In this document: positions 43,978 through 52,123 of the stretch, piece after piece | How the letters are laid out: each line of letters opens with the position of its first letter | Numbering within the stretch: the stretch's first letter is position 1 | Source of the DNA: Micromonospora carbonacea | GTDB taxonomy: Bacteria > Actinomycetota > Actinomycetes > Mycobacteriales > Micromonosporaceae | Assembly: GCF_014205165.1 (NCBI RefSeq) | Contig: NZ_JACHMZ010000001.1 | Span: forward strand, 6,182,501-6,246,500 | Direction of reading: 5' to 3' | Length of the DNA: 64,000 bases | The notes under the pieces: generated by a model | Seen by the model: the letters and a program-made list of their open reading frames with translations, nothing else | Told to the model about the DNA's origin: nothing | Databases searched by the model: none | Translations under genes and position numbers: made by a program

Positions 43978-44765
43978 TGGCCGCCAAGACCAGCCGCAAC
44001 GTCGCCTCGGAGATCGCGTTCCTCACCCGCGCACTGAAGGCGCCGTCCCTGGCCGCCTCCGTCGAACGCCTGGCGGAGCGGGCCCGGGCCGAGTCGTGGA
44101 CGCATGAGGAGTTCCTCGCCGCCTGCCTGCAACGCGAAGTCGCCGCCCGCGAAGCCCACGGCGGTGAGGGCCGCATCCGCGCAGCGAGGTTCCCGGCCCG
44201 CAAGAGCCTGGAGGAGTTCGACTTCGACCACCAACGGTCCCTGAAGCGGGAGACGATCGCCCACCTGGGCACCCTCGACTTCGTGGCGTCGAAGGAGAAC
44301 GTCGTCTTCTTGGGCCCTCCCGGCACCGGCAAGACCCATCTGTCCATCGGCCTGGGGATCCGGGCCTGTCAGGCCGGGCACCGGGTCGCGTTCGCCACCG
44401 CCGCCCAATGGGTGTCCCGCCTCGCTGACGCCCACCACGCCGGCCGCCTGCAAGACGAGCTCGTGAAGCTCGGCCGGATCCCGCTGCTGATCGTCGACGA
44501 GGTCGGCTACATCCCCTTCGAAGCCGAAGCGGCGAACCTGTTCTTCCAGCTCGTCTCCAACCGCTACGAACGAGCCAGCCTGATCGTCACCAGCAACAAA
44601 CCCTTCGGCCGGTGGGGCGAAGTGTTCGGCGACGACGTAGTCGCCGCAGCCATGATCGACCGCCTCGTCCACCACGCCGAGGTCATCTCGATGAAGGGCG
44701 ACAGCTACCGGCTCAAAGACCGCGACCTCGGCCGCGTCCCCGCAGCCACCAAGACCAACGACTGA
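43977..44765 (+). CDS. istB: IS21-family helper ATPase IstB
   Basis: A 262-residue AAA+ protein of the IstB/DnaC type. Walker A is FLGPPGTGKTHLS and Walker B PLLIVDEVGYIPF; sensor segment SLIVTSNKPFGRWGEVF follows. It delivers target DNA and stimulates IstA. The start is taken at ATG 43977 (overlapping the istA TGA); the GTG at 43974 is immediately in front and equally possible. Confidence 0.95.
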   Translation: MAAKTSRNVASEIAFLTRALKAPSLAASVERLAERARAESWTHEEFLAACLQREVAAREAHGGEGRIRAARFPARKSLEEFDFDHQRSLKRETIAHLGTLDFVASKENVVFLGPPGTGKTHLSIGLGIRACQAGHRVAFATAAQWVSRLADAHHAGRLQDELVKLGRIPLLIVDEVGYIPFEAEAANLFFQLVSNRYERASLIVTSNKPFGRWGEVFGDDVVAAAMIDRLVHHAEVISMKGDSYRLKDRDLGRVPAATKTND

Positions 44766-44783
44766 ACATCAACAACCAGCAAG

Positions 44784-44835
44784 GGGGTCAACATTCGACC
44801 GGAACACAGGGGTCAAAGTTCAGCCGGCGTTGACA
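44784..44835 (-). repeat. IS21 right end, two terminal repeats
   Basis: Inner repeat 44784-44805 and outer repeat 44809-44835, each starting GGGGTCAA, inverted copies of the left-end pair. The element ends GTTGACA. Confidence 0.85.
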
Positions 44836-44840
44836 CCCGC

Positions 44841-45138
44841 CAGGCTCACCGCCACAGGCACCAGCAAAGCCCACCGCCCACCACGGCTGAGGTGCGCATC
44901 CGACGGCATCGAGGACTGGCACTCGAAGCGGGACCCACTCAAGGATCCTCAACCGGATGGAGCACCTAGACGACTGCAAACCGCATCGAACCGCTCGTTC
45001 GCGCTGCCAAGATCGTTGCAGACGCTCTGCGGGGTTGGCTGCGAACAGGAGTTACGGGTGATGTCCGACCGCCCAGGACGATCGATCGATATGGGGGCGT
45101 ATCCGCTGCTCAGGTGGCGTTTCTGCTGATCTTCGAGG
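44841..45138. other. Spacer between IS21 and tRNA
   Basis: About 300 bases with no gene, repeat or hairpin that I can support. Confidence 0.4.
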
Positions 45139-45211
45139 TGCCCCCGGCAGGATTCGAACCTGCGACACACGGTTTAGGAAACCGATGCTCTATCCCCTGA
45201 GCTACGGGGGC
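45139..45211 (-). tRNA. tRNA-Arg (anticodon CCT)
   Basis: The minus strand folds as a 73-nt tRNA. Acceptor GCCCCCG (45211-45205) pairs with CGGGGGC (45146-45140), and the discriminator A is at 45139. The D-arm is GCTCAGGGGATAGAGC, the anticodon stem-loop CGGTTTCCTAAACCG (loop TTCCTAA, anticodon CCT) and the T-arm GCAGGTTCGAATCCTGC. The 3' CCA is not encoded. Confidence 0.97.
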
Positions 45212-45625
45212 GCGAGGGCCTAGTCTAGCGACCTGGGGGTTCACCTGGGGTGGCAGGGAGTGGCCCACGTTCACCCACGTTCCCCGGAACCCCGTTCTCG
45301 CAGCCCAGGACCACAGCTCGAGCACACGAACCCCCGTTTGCGACCACGATCGGCTGTGGTGACCCGCGTTGGCGCCGGTTGACCCGGGCTGGCATCCGCT
45401 GGCGAGCACACGTCGCGCACATCATCGAAGATCATCGAAAGGGCTCTCTGCGCCGTACGCACCGCCGACCGGCGAACCTCGGAGCGTTCTCCGGGGGTCA
45501 CCTGGACCCGCTGCGAAACCGACTGCGACGTCACCATGCGTCGCTCAGAGCCGACGTGAGCGAGTCGGCCACGCGACCGGACAGCGGGCTGCGGCGACCG
45601 CGCGATGGCATGCAACAGAAACCCG
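45212..45625. other. Intergenic stretch upstream of kinase-like gene
   Basis: About 410 bases without a supported gene. A short tandem CCCACGTTCA/CCCACGTTCC lies at about 45267-45286. It should carry the promoters of the tRNA (leftward) and of the gene at 45626. Confidence 0.4.
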
Positions 45626-46399
45626 GTGACGTCGACGGTCATCTCCGCGACACTGGCCGACGTGGCAGAGGTCGAAGTCGTCGTCGCCCATCACGAGCGC
45701 GCGACCCTGCGCGTCGGAGACGTGTTCCTGAAGATCGACGCCGATCAGACCCGCACCGACGTCGAGGTCGAGGCGATGACCATGGCACCGATCCCCACGC
45801 CGGAGATCCTGTGGCGCAAGCCGCCCGTACTCGCGCTCGCCGCCCTGCCTGGAAGGGCACTCGGCCGCCTCGGCGAGCCGTCAACCGCGTCTTCGGCGGC
45901 GTGGGCGGCGGCCGGAGCCGCAGCACGGATGCTGCACGACGCGCCGGTGCCGCCGTGGCCCGGTCGCCGCCTCGACGAGTTGGCATCACAACTCGACGAC
46001 GAATGCGAATGGCTCGTCACGAATGACGTCCTTCCCGCTGACCTGGTCACCCGCAACCGCCGGGTCGCCGAAGCCGCGCTTCGGCCGTGGACTCCGGTGT
46101 TCATGCACGGCGACCTGCAGACCGCCCACGTGTTCGTCGACGACGACGAGATCACCGGCGTGCTCGACTGGTCCGAGGCAGGCCAGGGCGACGCCCTGTA
46201 CGACCTCGCAATCCTGACGCTCGGGCACGAGAATCACCTCGGTGACGTCCTCGCCGGCTACGGCACCGACGTCGACCTCGACATCATCCGCGCGTGGTGG
46301 TCATTGCGAAGCCTGCTGGCGATCCGCTGGCTGATGGAACACGGCTTCGATCCAGCCGCACGAGGCTGTGAGGTCGACGTGTTGAGATCCCGGATGTGA
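45626..46399 (+). CDS. Aminoglycoside phosphotransferase-like (APH/choline kinase fold) protein
   Basis: A 257-residue protein from GTG 45626. VFMHGDLQTAHVFVDDDE resembles the Brenner motif HGDxxxxN of APH kinases, though the metal-binding asparagine position is His. GVLDWSEAGQGDALYDLA is the second metal motif (DW..G.GD). The N-terminal lobe is short: LRVGDVFLKIDAD holds the likely ATP lysine. The substrate is unknown; the annotation does not imply drug resistance. An ATG at 45605 in the same frame is an alternative start. Confidence 0.75.
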   Translation: MTSTVISATLADVAEVEVVVAHHERATLRVGDVFLKIDADQTRTDVEVEAMTMAPIPTPEILWRKPPVLALAALPGRALGRLGEPSTASSAAWAAAGAAARMLHDAPVPPWPGRRLDELASQLDDECEWLVTNDVLPADLVTRNRRVAEAALRPWTPVFMHGDLQTAHVFVDDDEITGVLDWSEAGQGDALYDLAILTLGHENHLGDVLAGYGTDVDLDIIRAWWSLRSLLAIRWLMEHGFDPAARGCEVDVLRSRM

Positions 46400-46424
46400 G
46401 GCCGCACGAGCCCACCTGACACGA

Positions 46425-46703
46425 GTGCCCTGTGCGGTGGCTGACCTGTCGCACGGCTGGGGTGGCAACTCGCAGTGGCGCACCGGCTTCCGCCGTGACT
46501 ACCGGCTGGCCGACCGGCTCGTCTACAACGCGGACGCGGCGCTGGACCCGACGCCGCCGCATCCCGGCGGCCCGGACCCGAGCACGGACGTGGACCTGCT
46601 GCGTTACCGGTGCAGCACCCTGGTCGACCACGGCGACGACCAGTGGGTGTGGGACAGCCACCACGTCGAGCCGACAGCACCCACCGTCACACCGCCTGAG
46701 TAA
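46425..46703 (+). CDS. Small hypothetical protein, possibly a truncated copy
   Basis: A 92-residue frame from GTG 46425 with good codon character: DLSHGWGGNSQWRTGFRRDY and LLRYRCSTLVDHGDDQWVWD. The pattern looks like the C-terminal part of a larger conserved actinobacterial protein of unknown role, so it may be an N-terminally truncated relic. No ribosome site is evident. It follows the APH-like gene by 25 bases. Confidence 0.45.
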   Translation: MPCAVADLSHGWGGNSQWRTGFRRDYRLADRLVYNADAALDPTPPHPGGPDPSTDVDLLRYRCSTLVDHGDDQWVWDSHHVEPTAPTVTPPE

Positions 46704-46753
46704 GCGATGTACCCCGAGCGGGGATCCCCTGACCGGGGGTGCTCCGGCTCCGG

Positions 46754-47872
46754 TCAGGGGCCGGTTGGGGTGAGTCGTAGTTCGGGGAGGTGTTCGGTGG
46801 CGGCGTCGATCACGGTGCGGGCGAGGGCCGCGGGGAGGCCGGCCTGCGCGGCGAGTTCTTCGATGGTGGTGTGTTGGTGGTTGAGGAGGGTGGCGGCTCT
46901 GCCGAGGAGGGTGGGTTGTTCGCGGGGGCCGAGGTCGCCGGGTTCGGGGTGGCCCCACTGGGCGAGCAGGCTCATGCCGCGTCGGTAGGTGTGGTCCCGG
47001 TAGACGCCGAGGTCGTGTCCCCGGTAGACGAGGGCTTTCAGGCTGATGCCCCAGCGGCGTTTCAGCTCGTGCAGCCGGTCGAAGTCGAGCCGGGCGGGAA
47101 GCTCGGCGGCGAGGGTGGTGCTGGGGGCGAGGAACTCGGAGGCGAAGGCGGTGGCTTCCCGTTCCAGGAGTTGGCTGCCCGGCTCGGCGTCGTGGTGCAG
47201 CAGGAGGTGGCCGAGTTCGTGGGCGGCGTCCATCCGGGAGCGGGCCTTGTCGTTCTTGGCCGGGTTGAGGAAGACGAACGGCCGCTGGCCGTACCAGTGC
47301 GAGAACGCGTCGACCCGTTCGGAGGCGTCCGGCAGGGACAACACGATCACCCCGTGCGCCTCCAGCAGCCGCACCATGTGCGGCACCGGCCCGTCGTCGA
47401 GCCCGAACTCCGCACGTGCCGCCGCGGCGACCGTGCGGACGTCCTCGGCTCGCGCGGGTTCCGGCCAGTCGAGCTGCGGCAGCCGCAACTGCGGCAGCCG
47501 CAACTGCCGGCCCACGACCTCGACCATCCGCCAGGCGACCTCGCCGAACGCCTCCGCCTGGTCCCGCTCCGCCTGGCTGGTGGCCCGCAGGCTACGGAAG
47601 TGCGCCCGCCCCGGCGACGCCGGCGCCGGGACACCGGCGGCGAAGAACTCCACCGGCATCGCCAACGCCAACGCCAACCGCGCCAGCACCGCCGCCGACG
47701 GGCGGGCCTGCCCCAGCTCGTACTGGCTGACCGCCGCCGCCGTCACCCCGACCTGCCGGGCCAACTCGTTCTTCCGCATCCGCCGCCACCGCCGCGCCAA
47801 CCCCAGCGCGTGCGGCTCGAACCCCGCCACGGCCGCGGTGACCGGCACCGGCGGGCGAACCCCGCCCGTCAC
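46754..47872 (-). CDS. XRE-family HTH regulator with ImmA/IrrE metallopeptidase domain
   Basis: A 372-residue protein. An N-terminal Cro/C1 helix-turn-helix occupies about 20-75 (LARRWRRMRKNELARQVGVT, AAAVSQYELGQARPS). A central-to-C-terminal IrrE/ImmA peptidase domain has HELGH at 218-222 in MDAAHELGHLLLHHD and a following E-rich helix REATAFASEFL. In phages and ICEs such proteins cleave a partner repressor to release gene expression; here the HTH is fused to the protease. It overlaps the gene before it by 4 bases. A 15-bp tandem repeat encodes LRLPQ twice near residues 124-134. Confidence 0.88.
   Translation of the reverse strand: MTGGVRPPVPVTAAVAGFEPHALGLARRWRRMRKNELARQVGVTAAAVSQYELGQARPSAAVLARLALALAMPVEFFAAGVPAPASPGRAHFRSLRATSQAERDQAEAFGEVAWRMVEVVGRQLRLPQLRLPQLDWPEPARAEDVRTVAAAARAEFGLDDGPVPHMVRLLEAHGVIVLSLPDASERVDAFSHWYGQRPFVFLNPAKNDKARSRMDAAHELGHLLLHHDAEPGSQLLEREATAFASEFLAPSTTLAAELPARLDFDRLHELKRRWGISLKALVYRGHDLGVYRDHTYRRGMSLLAQWGHPEPGDLGPREQPTLLGRAATLLNHQHTTIEELAAQAGLPAALARTVIDAATEHLPELRLTPTGP
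47474..47507 (+). repeat. 15-bp tandem repeat inside the XRE/IrrE gene
   Basis: CTGCGGCAGCCGCAA occurs twice in tandem (47474-47488 and 47489-47503) plus four further bases. It stays in frame and adds a five-residue unit to the linker between HTH and peptidase domains. Confidence 0.75.
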
Positions 47873-48567
47873 GCCCGTCGACCAGCGACAACACCGAGGG
47901 TACGGCCGACGCCGCCAGCAGGCCGCAGCGTCCCGAGCGGCAGCTCCGGCACGGGCAGCTCGTCGTGCCGCTGCCCCGGCACCCCGACCGGGCCGGCGAC
48001 GACCGGCAGCGGCGTTCCGGTGGTGGCGTCACCGAACCAGAGCGTCACCTCGAACCACGGCGACCCGCCCTCACGGTTGTCACGGGGCAACCCGAGGTAC
48101 GCCGTCGCCTCACCCGTGCCGATGTCTCCGGTGTGCGCGACCCGCAGGTGCCGCTTCGGGGGCACCACACCGGCGAAGACCTCCGGGAACTGCTCGTCGT
48201 CGTCGAAGGCCAACTGCCCGTCGCGGCTGTTCTCCACCGCCCCACCCAGGCGGGCCTCGCTGCCCTCCCAGCGGATCGACTCGATCCCACCCTGCAACGA
48301 GTACAACCGCACCACATAGCCGGCGCAGAGGATCTCCAGGGAGTTGTCCTCCACCCGCACCCGTACCCCGTTGACCCCGTCGAAGGCCGCCTTGCCGAGG
48401 TTCGTCAGGTTCCGCCACACCGTGGTGCCGAAACTCATCGCGTCATCGCCGAGGTCCGGCTCGTGGCGGTCCGCGGCCCGCCGGTAGACCTGCCGGATCA
48501 ACCCGCCCAGCGGCTCCAGCACACCCCGCTCGTCCAGCACCGCCACCGCGTCATCCAGCAAACCCAT
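47869..48567 (-). CDS. Conserved hypothetical protein, operon partner of XRE/IrrE protein
   Basis: A 232-residue soluble protein starting MGLLDDAVAVLDERGVLEPL. I recognise no domain. Visible features are VRVRVEDNSLEILCAGYVVRLYS, a beta-rich middle and an acidic FDDDEQFPEVFAG segment; there is no signal peptide or membrane helix. The stop overlaps the start of the XRE/IrrE gene by 4 bases, so the two are translated together and may work as a regulator/partner pair, possibly a substrate or modulator of the peptidase (inference). Confidence 0.7.
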   Translation of the reverse strand: MGLLDDAVAVLDERGVLEPLGGLIRQVYRRAADRHEPDLGDDAMSFGTTVWRNLTNLGKAAFDGVNGVRVRVEDNSLEILCAGYVVRLYSLQGGIESIRWEGSEARLGGAVENSRDGQLAFDDDEQFPEVFAGVVPPKRHLRVAHTGDIGTGEATAYLGLPRDNREGGSPWFEVTLWFGDATTGTPLPVVAGPVGVPGQRHDELPVPELPLGTLRPAGGVGRTLGVVAGRRA

Positions 48568-48742
48568 GCCACAGAATCTAGTCGACACCGCAGTTGATGT
48601 TGCCGAAATCAAGCAGCCGACACGCCCAACATCGAACGGCATCGCCCCGCGCGACGTCGCCGAACGAGAACAGAGACACGCGCCCGCCACCCAGGCTGCC
48701 CCTCCCGGCAACAGGCGGGAGGCGGCTTCGGGCGCAGTGGGC

Positions 48743-49438
48743 CTACTCCTCGTCGGGGTTCTCGATGCGGACGCCCAACGCCCCGGCGAGGGCGTACGAC
48801 AGGGCGACGAGGTCCTGGTGGGCGAGGATCGCGCCGGTCATGCTGATCACGCCGCCGATCCCGGTGAGGTCGCAGCGGGCGAAACGGGCACCGTCCATGC
48901 TCGCCTGGGAGAACTGCGCGCCGGTCAGGTCGCAGTCGGTGAAGCGGGCGCCCCGCAGGTCCGCGTTCTGGAAGTCGGCACGGGTCAGGTTGCAGCCCTC
49001 GAACACCACGCTCGAGAAGGCCGTGAACCGCCACGACGACAGGTCCAGCCGACTGTCCGAGATCGTGACGTCCCGCAGCGCCCCGTTGACCCACTGCAAG
49101 CCCGTCATCCGCGCCGTCGACAGCCGCACCCGGAGCATCGACGACCTCTCCGCCCGCAGGTTCGCCAGGTTCGTACCCTCGAACACGCAGTCGGCGAACC
49201 GCGCCGCCTCCAGCCGGGTACCGCTGAGGTCGGTGCGGGTGAAGCGGCACCGGGTGAACTCGGCGCCGTCCGCCGAGCGCCCGGACAGGTCGAAGTCGCC
49301 CAGGCCCAGCCGCTCGAACGTCGCCTCGTCGCCGATAGCGAGGTCCCCGGCGGCGGTCAGGTCCGGTGACGCCGGCAGTTTCGGTGCCGCCGGAGCCCGC
49401 CACCGGGCGGCACCACGGGTGGACGAACGCGCGACCAT
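48743..49438 (-). CDS. Pentapeptide-repeat protein
   Basis: A 231-residue protein with many A(D/N)LxX-type pentapeptides: GDFDLSGRSADGAEFTRCRF, TDLSGTRLEAARF and ADFQNADLRGARFTDCDLTG. These form a right-handed quadrilateral beta-helix. Residues 1 to about 40 are a non-repeat arginine/alanine-rich leader, and the repeat runs to about residue 210. Relatives include DNA-mimicking gyrase protectors (Qnr, MfpA), but most have unknown roles. It lies just downstream of the integrase gene on the same strand. Confidence 0.85.
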   Translation of the reverse strand: MVARSSTRGAARWRAPAAPKLPASPDLTAAGDLAIGDEATFERLGLGDFDLSGRSADGAEFTRCRFTRTDLSGTRLEAARFADCVFEGTNLANLRAERSSMLRVRLSTARMTGLQWVNGALRDVTISDSRLDLSSWRFTAFSSVVFEGCNLTRADFQNADLRGARFTDCDLTGAQFSQASMDGARFARCDLTGIGGVISMTGAILAHQDLVALSYALAGALGVRIENPDEE

Positions 49439-49491
49439 GGCGGGCACGCTAGCCGAGCCGGTAGAACCCGCCGACGGCGGCACGCGGGTAG

Positions 49492-50952
49492 CTATGCGGT
49501 TCTGGGCCGCCTTTGTTGGATCTTCTCGGCGACGGCGTCGGCGGCGTCGTGGCGCATCTTTCTGGTGACGCTCTGGTAGGTGTCGCGGGTGAGGGTGGTG
49601 GTGGAGTGGCCGAGTTGTTCGGAGACGACCTTGATGTCCACTCCGGCGTCGAGGGCGATGGTGGCCGCGCTGTGTCGCAGGTCGTGTAGGCGGATCGGTG
49701 GGAACCCGGCTTGGCGGACGAGTCTGCGGAAGCGTTGGGTGACCCCGCTGGGATGCCACGGCTGGCCGTCGGGGCGGACGAAGAACAGGCCGGTGTCGGG
49801 CCACGCCTCGCCGGCGGCGAGGCGCCACTGGGCGCGGCGGGCCCGGTAGGCGGCGAGGACCCTGACCGTGTCGGCGTCGAGGGCGAGGTCGCGGTTGCCC
49901 GCTCTGCTCTTGGGCTTCTTGCGCACCGGCGTGTAGCCGTGGGTGGCGATCTGGTGGTTGATCGTCAGCTCGCGTTTGTCGAGGCGGACCTCGGCGTCGA
50001 GCAGCCCACAGGCCTCGCCGCGGCGGGGGCCGCGGTAGGCCATGAGGTGCCACATCGGGTACAGGTCGGGCATGTGTTCGCGGGCGTGGTCGAGGAACGC
50101 GACGATCTGTTCGTCGGTCCAGACCATGACCGGTCCGGGAACCTTCCCGGTGGCCTTCCACCGTTGTACGCGTTCGGCCTCCCACACGATCGGCACCGGC
50201 CGGTCGGCGGGGACCTTGACCAGCGCGGCGGGGTTGGAACCGACGATCACCTCCTCGGCGAGAGCGTCGTTGATGGCCTTACGCAGGCAGGCGCGGATAC
50301 GCTGCCGCGTCGACGCGCCGGTGGGCCGCACACCCACGACGGACGCGCGCACGTCAGGGTCCGCGCTGGCCTTCGCCTCACGGATGTCCTGGTTGCGGCG
50401 TTCGATCGCGGCGAACATGGTCTTGATGTGGCCGGTACGCAGCCTGTCCAGTGGGATCTCTCCGAGGTGCGGGATCAGGTGCACCCGGGTGAGCGACTCG
50501 TAACCAACCGCGGTGTTGTCATCGACGGTGAGGTGGGTGAGCCACTCGGTGAGGTACTCGCCGACGGTGACCATGTCGGCCAGCGAACCGTCACCGCGCA
50601 GCCGTTGCCGGATCCGGTCCACCTCGGGCAGCGGCCGGCCCGACCGTACGCAGGTCTGCAGCAGGTCGGCGATCTCGGTGCGGCGGCGCCGGTCCCCGAC
50701 GGCGAGGGCGAGCAGGGCCCGCGCGTGGTCCAGCTCGGCGGCGGCGTCACGGCGGGTCGACAGCCCGGACCGGCGCAACTGCCGTCGCCGGCCGTCACTG
50801 GTGGCCGGCAGTTCCAGCTGGTAGGCCCAGTGGCCGTGCTCGAAGCTCCAGGCTTTGTTGGGACGACGCAGCTTCGGGCAGTCGTTGCCCAGCGGCCTGC
50901 CGGTATCGGGATGGCGGCAGCCGCAGCGTTTGAAGATGCTCCCGTCTGGCAT
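49492..50952 (-). CDS. Tyrosine recombinase / phage-type integrase
   Basis: A 486-residue site-specific recombinase. An N-terminal segment with CGCRHPDTGRPLGNDCPKL (putative zinc-binding cysteines) leads to a SAM-like core-binding domain (about 140-260) and the catalytic domain. Catalytic residues are Arg in AYRGPRRGEACGL, HDLRH (423-427), His449 (LGHSTTTLT) and Tyr459 (DTYQSV). The start at 50952 (MPDGSIFKRCG) matches the usual beginning of actinobacterial pSAM2-type integrases. It lies downstream of the excisionase-like gene. Confidence 0.93.
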   Translation of the reverse strand: MPDGSIFKRCGCRHPDTGRPLGNDCPKLRRPNKAWSFEHGHWAYQLELPATSDGRRRQLRRSGLSTRRDAAAELDHARALLALAVGDRRRRTEIADLLQTCVRSGRPLPEVDRIRQRLRGDGSLADMVTVGEYLTEWLTHLTVDDNTAVGYESLTRVHLIPHLGEIPLDRLRTGHIKTMFAAIERRNQDIREAKASADPDVRASVVGVRPTGASTRQRIRACLRKAINDALAEEVIVGSNPAALVKVPADRPVPIVWEAERVQRWKATGKVPGPVMVWTDEQIVAFLDHAREHMPDLYPMWHLMAYRGPRRGEACGLLDAEVRLDKRELTINHQIATHGYTPVRKKPKSRAGNRDLALDADTVRVLAAYRARRAQWRLAAGEAWPDTGLFFVRPDGQPWHPSGVTQRFRRLVRQAGFPPIRLHDLRHSAATIALDAGVDIKVVSEQLGHSTTTLTRDTYQSVTRKMRHDAADAVAEKIQQRRPRTA

Positions 50953-51084
50953 AGCGTGTGGTGCTCCTCGGCTTGGGGGTGCGGCATCGGTTTGTCGATC
51001 GACATCCACGCGTGACACGCCGCGACGATCAAGTCATCGACGGATCGGCCGCCGACAGGGTCGACACTGCGGCCGGCGGGGTCA

Positions 51085-51113
51085 GCCCTTCGGCCCCGGC
51101 GAGGCCGAAGGGC
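51085..51113. terminator. Hairpin between excisionase-like and integrase genes
   Basis: GCCCTTCGGCC (51085-51095), 7-base loop, GGCCGAAGGGC (51103-51113): a perfect 11-bp stem just after the excisionase-like stop codon. It may terminate or attenuate transcription into int. Confidence 0.65.
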
Positions 51114-51146
51114 ACCGCGTGGGGCGTGGCTGATACGGTGAGGCGG

Positions 51147-51470
51147 TCATGGCGGGTCACCGCGGTCGTCAGCGGCCCTTTCGTCGAAGCCGGGGTCGGT
51201 CGGATGCGGTAGGTGCAGCATGGCCAGGATCGGCGCGGTCGGTACCCGGTAGTGGGCACCGACCCGGTACAGCGGCGTGGGGAACGCATCGCGGCGCGCC
51301 AGCTTGTAGGCGGCCGACCGGGACATGCCCAGGACCGCGGCGGCCGTCGCGAGGTCGGTGCTCGGACCCAGCGCGCGGATCCGCTCGACGGTCCACGCCT
51401 GCTGCTCCTCACAGCGGGACGCCTCACCGGTGGCGGGCGTAGGGGTTCGGGTTCGTCGTGGCGATCGCAT
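51147..51470 (-). CDS. Excisionase-like helix-turn-helix protein
   Basis: A 107-residue protein with a MerR/excisionase-type winged helix: DLATAAAVLGMSRSAAYKLA followed by RRDAFPTPLYRVGAHYRVPT, the common binding pattern of Xis-like proteins encoded next to integrases. The start (MRSPRRTRTPTP) is placed at 51470; the frame is open further upstream. It probably controls excision direction or int expression. Confidence 0.75.
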   Translation of the reverse strand: MRSPRRTRTPTPATGEASRCEEQQAWTVERIRALGPSTDLATAAAVLGMSRSAAYKLARRDAFPTPLYRVGAHYRVPTAPILAMLHLPHPTDPGFDERAADDRGDPP

Positions 51471-51628
51471 GATCGGTCTCCCTGCTGAAGAAACTCGCGG
51501 TGACGTGGTGACAGCACCCGGCGGCGCGGCACGCCGGGTGCGAGCGGTGCGAGGCGTGTCCTGGCATGCGGGCCCGTGGCGCGGCGGTAGCGTGGTCGGC
51601 CAGCGGCAGCGGCAGCGGGAGGTCAACG

Positions 51629-52123
51629 GTGGCCAGGACGTGGTTGTCGATACGGGTCGAACCCGTCTCCGGGCGGGGCGAGGACTACTGGCCCCGGCCG
51701 GGCCGGATCCTCGCCGCCGCCAGGTCGCACACGTTCGAGCAACTGGGCACGGCCATCGACCTGGCCTTCGCCCGCTGGGACCTCGCGCACCTACGGCTGT
51801 TCACCCTGGCCGACCAGACCCCCGTCTGCTCCTTCCGAACGTGGGAAGACATGCCGGACGACGCGGTGGACAGCGACAGGACCACACTGAGCCAACTCAC
51901 CCCGAGCGACCAGTTCACCTACGTGTTCGACATGGGCGACGACTGGACCCACCTGTGCACCGTCGCCGACCACCGCATCGACCCACTCGACGAACTCGGC
52001 CTGATGGCCGCCCAGCCCACCCCGTACGAGGGCTGGGGCGACCTACCGGACCAGTACGGCCGCCGCTGGAACGGCGACAACGGGTCCCCCGCGCCAAGGG
52101 TCACGTCCGCGCTGGTGGTGTAA
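51629..52123 (+). CDS. Plasmid pRiA4b ORF-3-like protein, probably truncated at the 3' end
   Basis: A 164-residue protein from GTG 51629 (GGAGG 7 bases upstream). FDMGDDWTHLCTVADHR is the conserved segment of the pRiA4b ORF-3 family, following an SHTFEQLGTAIDLAFARWD region. Function unknown; members are common on plasmids and integrated elements. The stop codon TAA (52121-52123) touches the terminal repeat of the IS256-type element. The last residues RVTSALVV do not resemble the usual family ending, so the native C-terminus was probably replaced by the insertion. Confidence 0.72.
   Translation: MARTWLSIRVEPVSGRGEDYWPRPGRILAAARSHTFEQLGTAIDLAFARWDLAHLRLFTLADQTPVCSFRTWEDMPDDAVDSDRTTLSQLTPSDQFTYVFDMGDDWTHLCTVADHRIDPLDELGLMAAQPTPYEGWGDLPDQYGRRWNGDNGSPAPRVTSALVV

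Larger units (their letters stand above)
42678..44835 (+). mobile_element. IS21-family insertion sequence, complete
   Basis: A 2158-bp element with istA and istB. Both ends begin TGTC and each carries two related inverted repeats (42678-42704 and 42708-42729; 44784-44805 and 44809-44835). The flanks are a direct duplication CCCGC (42673-42677 and 44836-44840). Intact genes, ends and target duplication indicate a recent, possibly active insertion. The flanking sequence does not reveal an interrupted gene. Confidence 0.93.

Noticed and set aside
47474-47507. CRISPR-like array
   Set aside because: Only two tandem 15-bp units with no spacers, inside a coding region. No CRISPR array is visible anywhere in the window.
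45139-50952. Integrase assigned to an element inserted in tRNA-Arg(CCT)
   Set aside because: The tRNA 3' end points left, away from the integrase. Integration at that end would place the element on the other side, and no duplicated tRNA 3' fragment was found.
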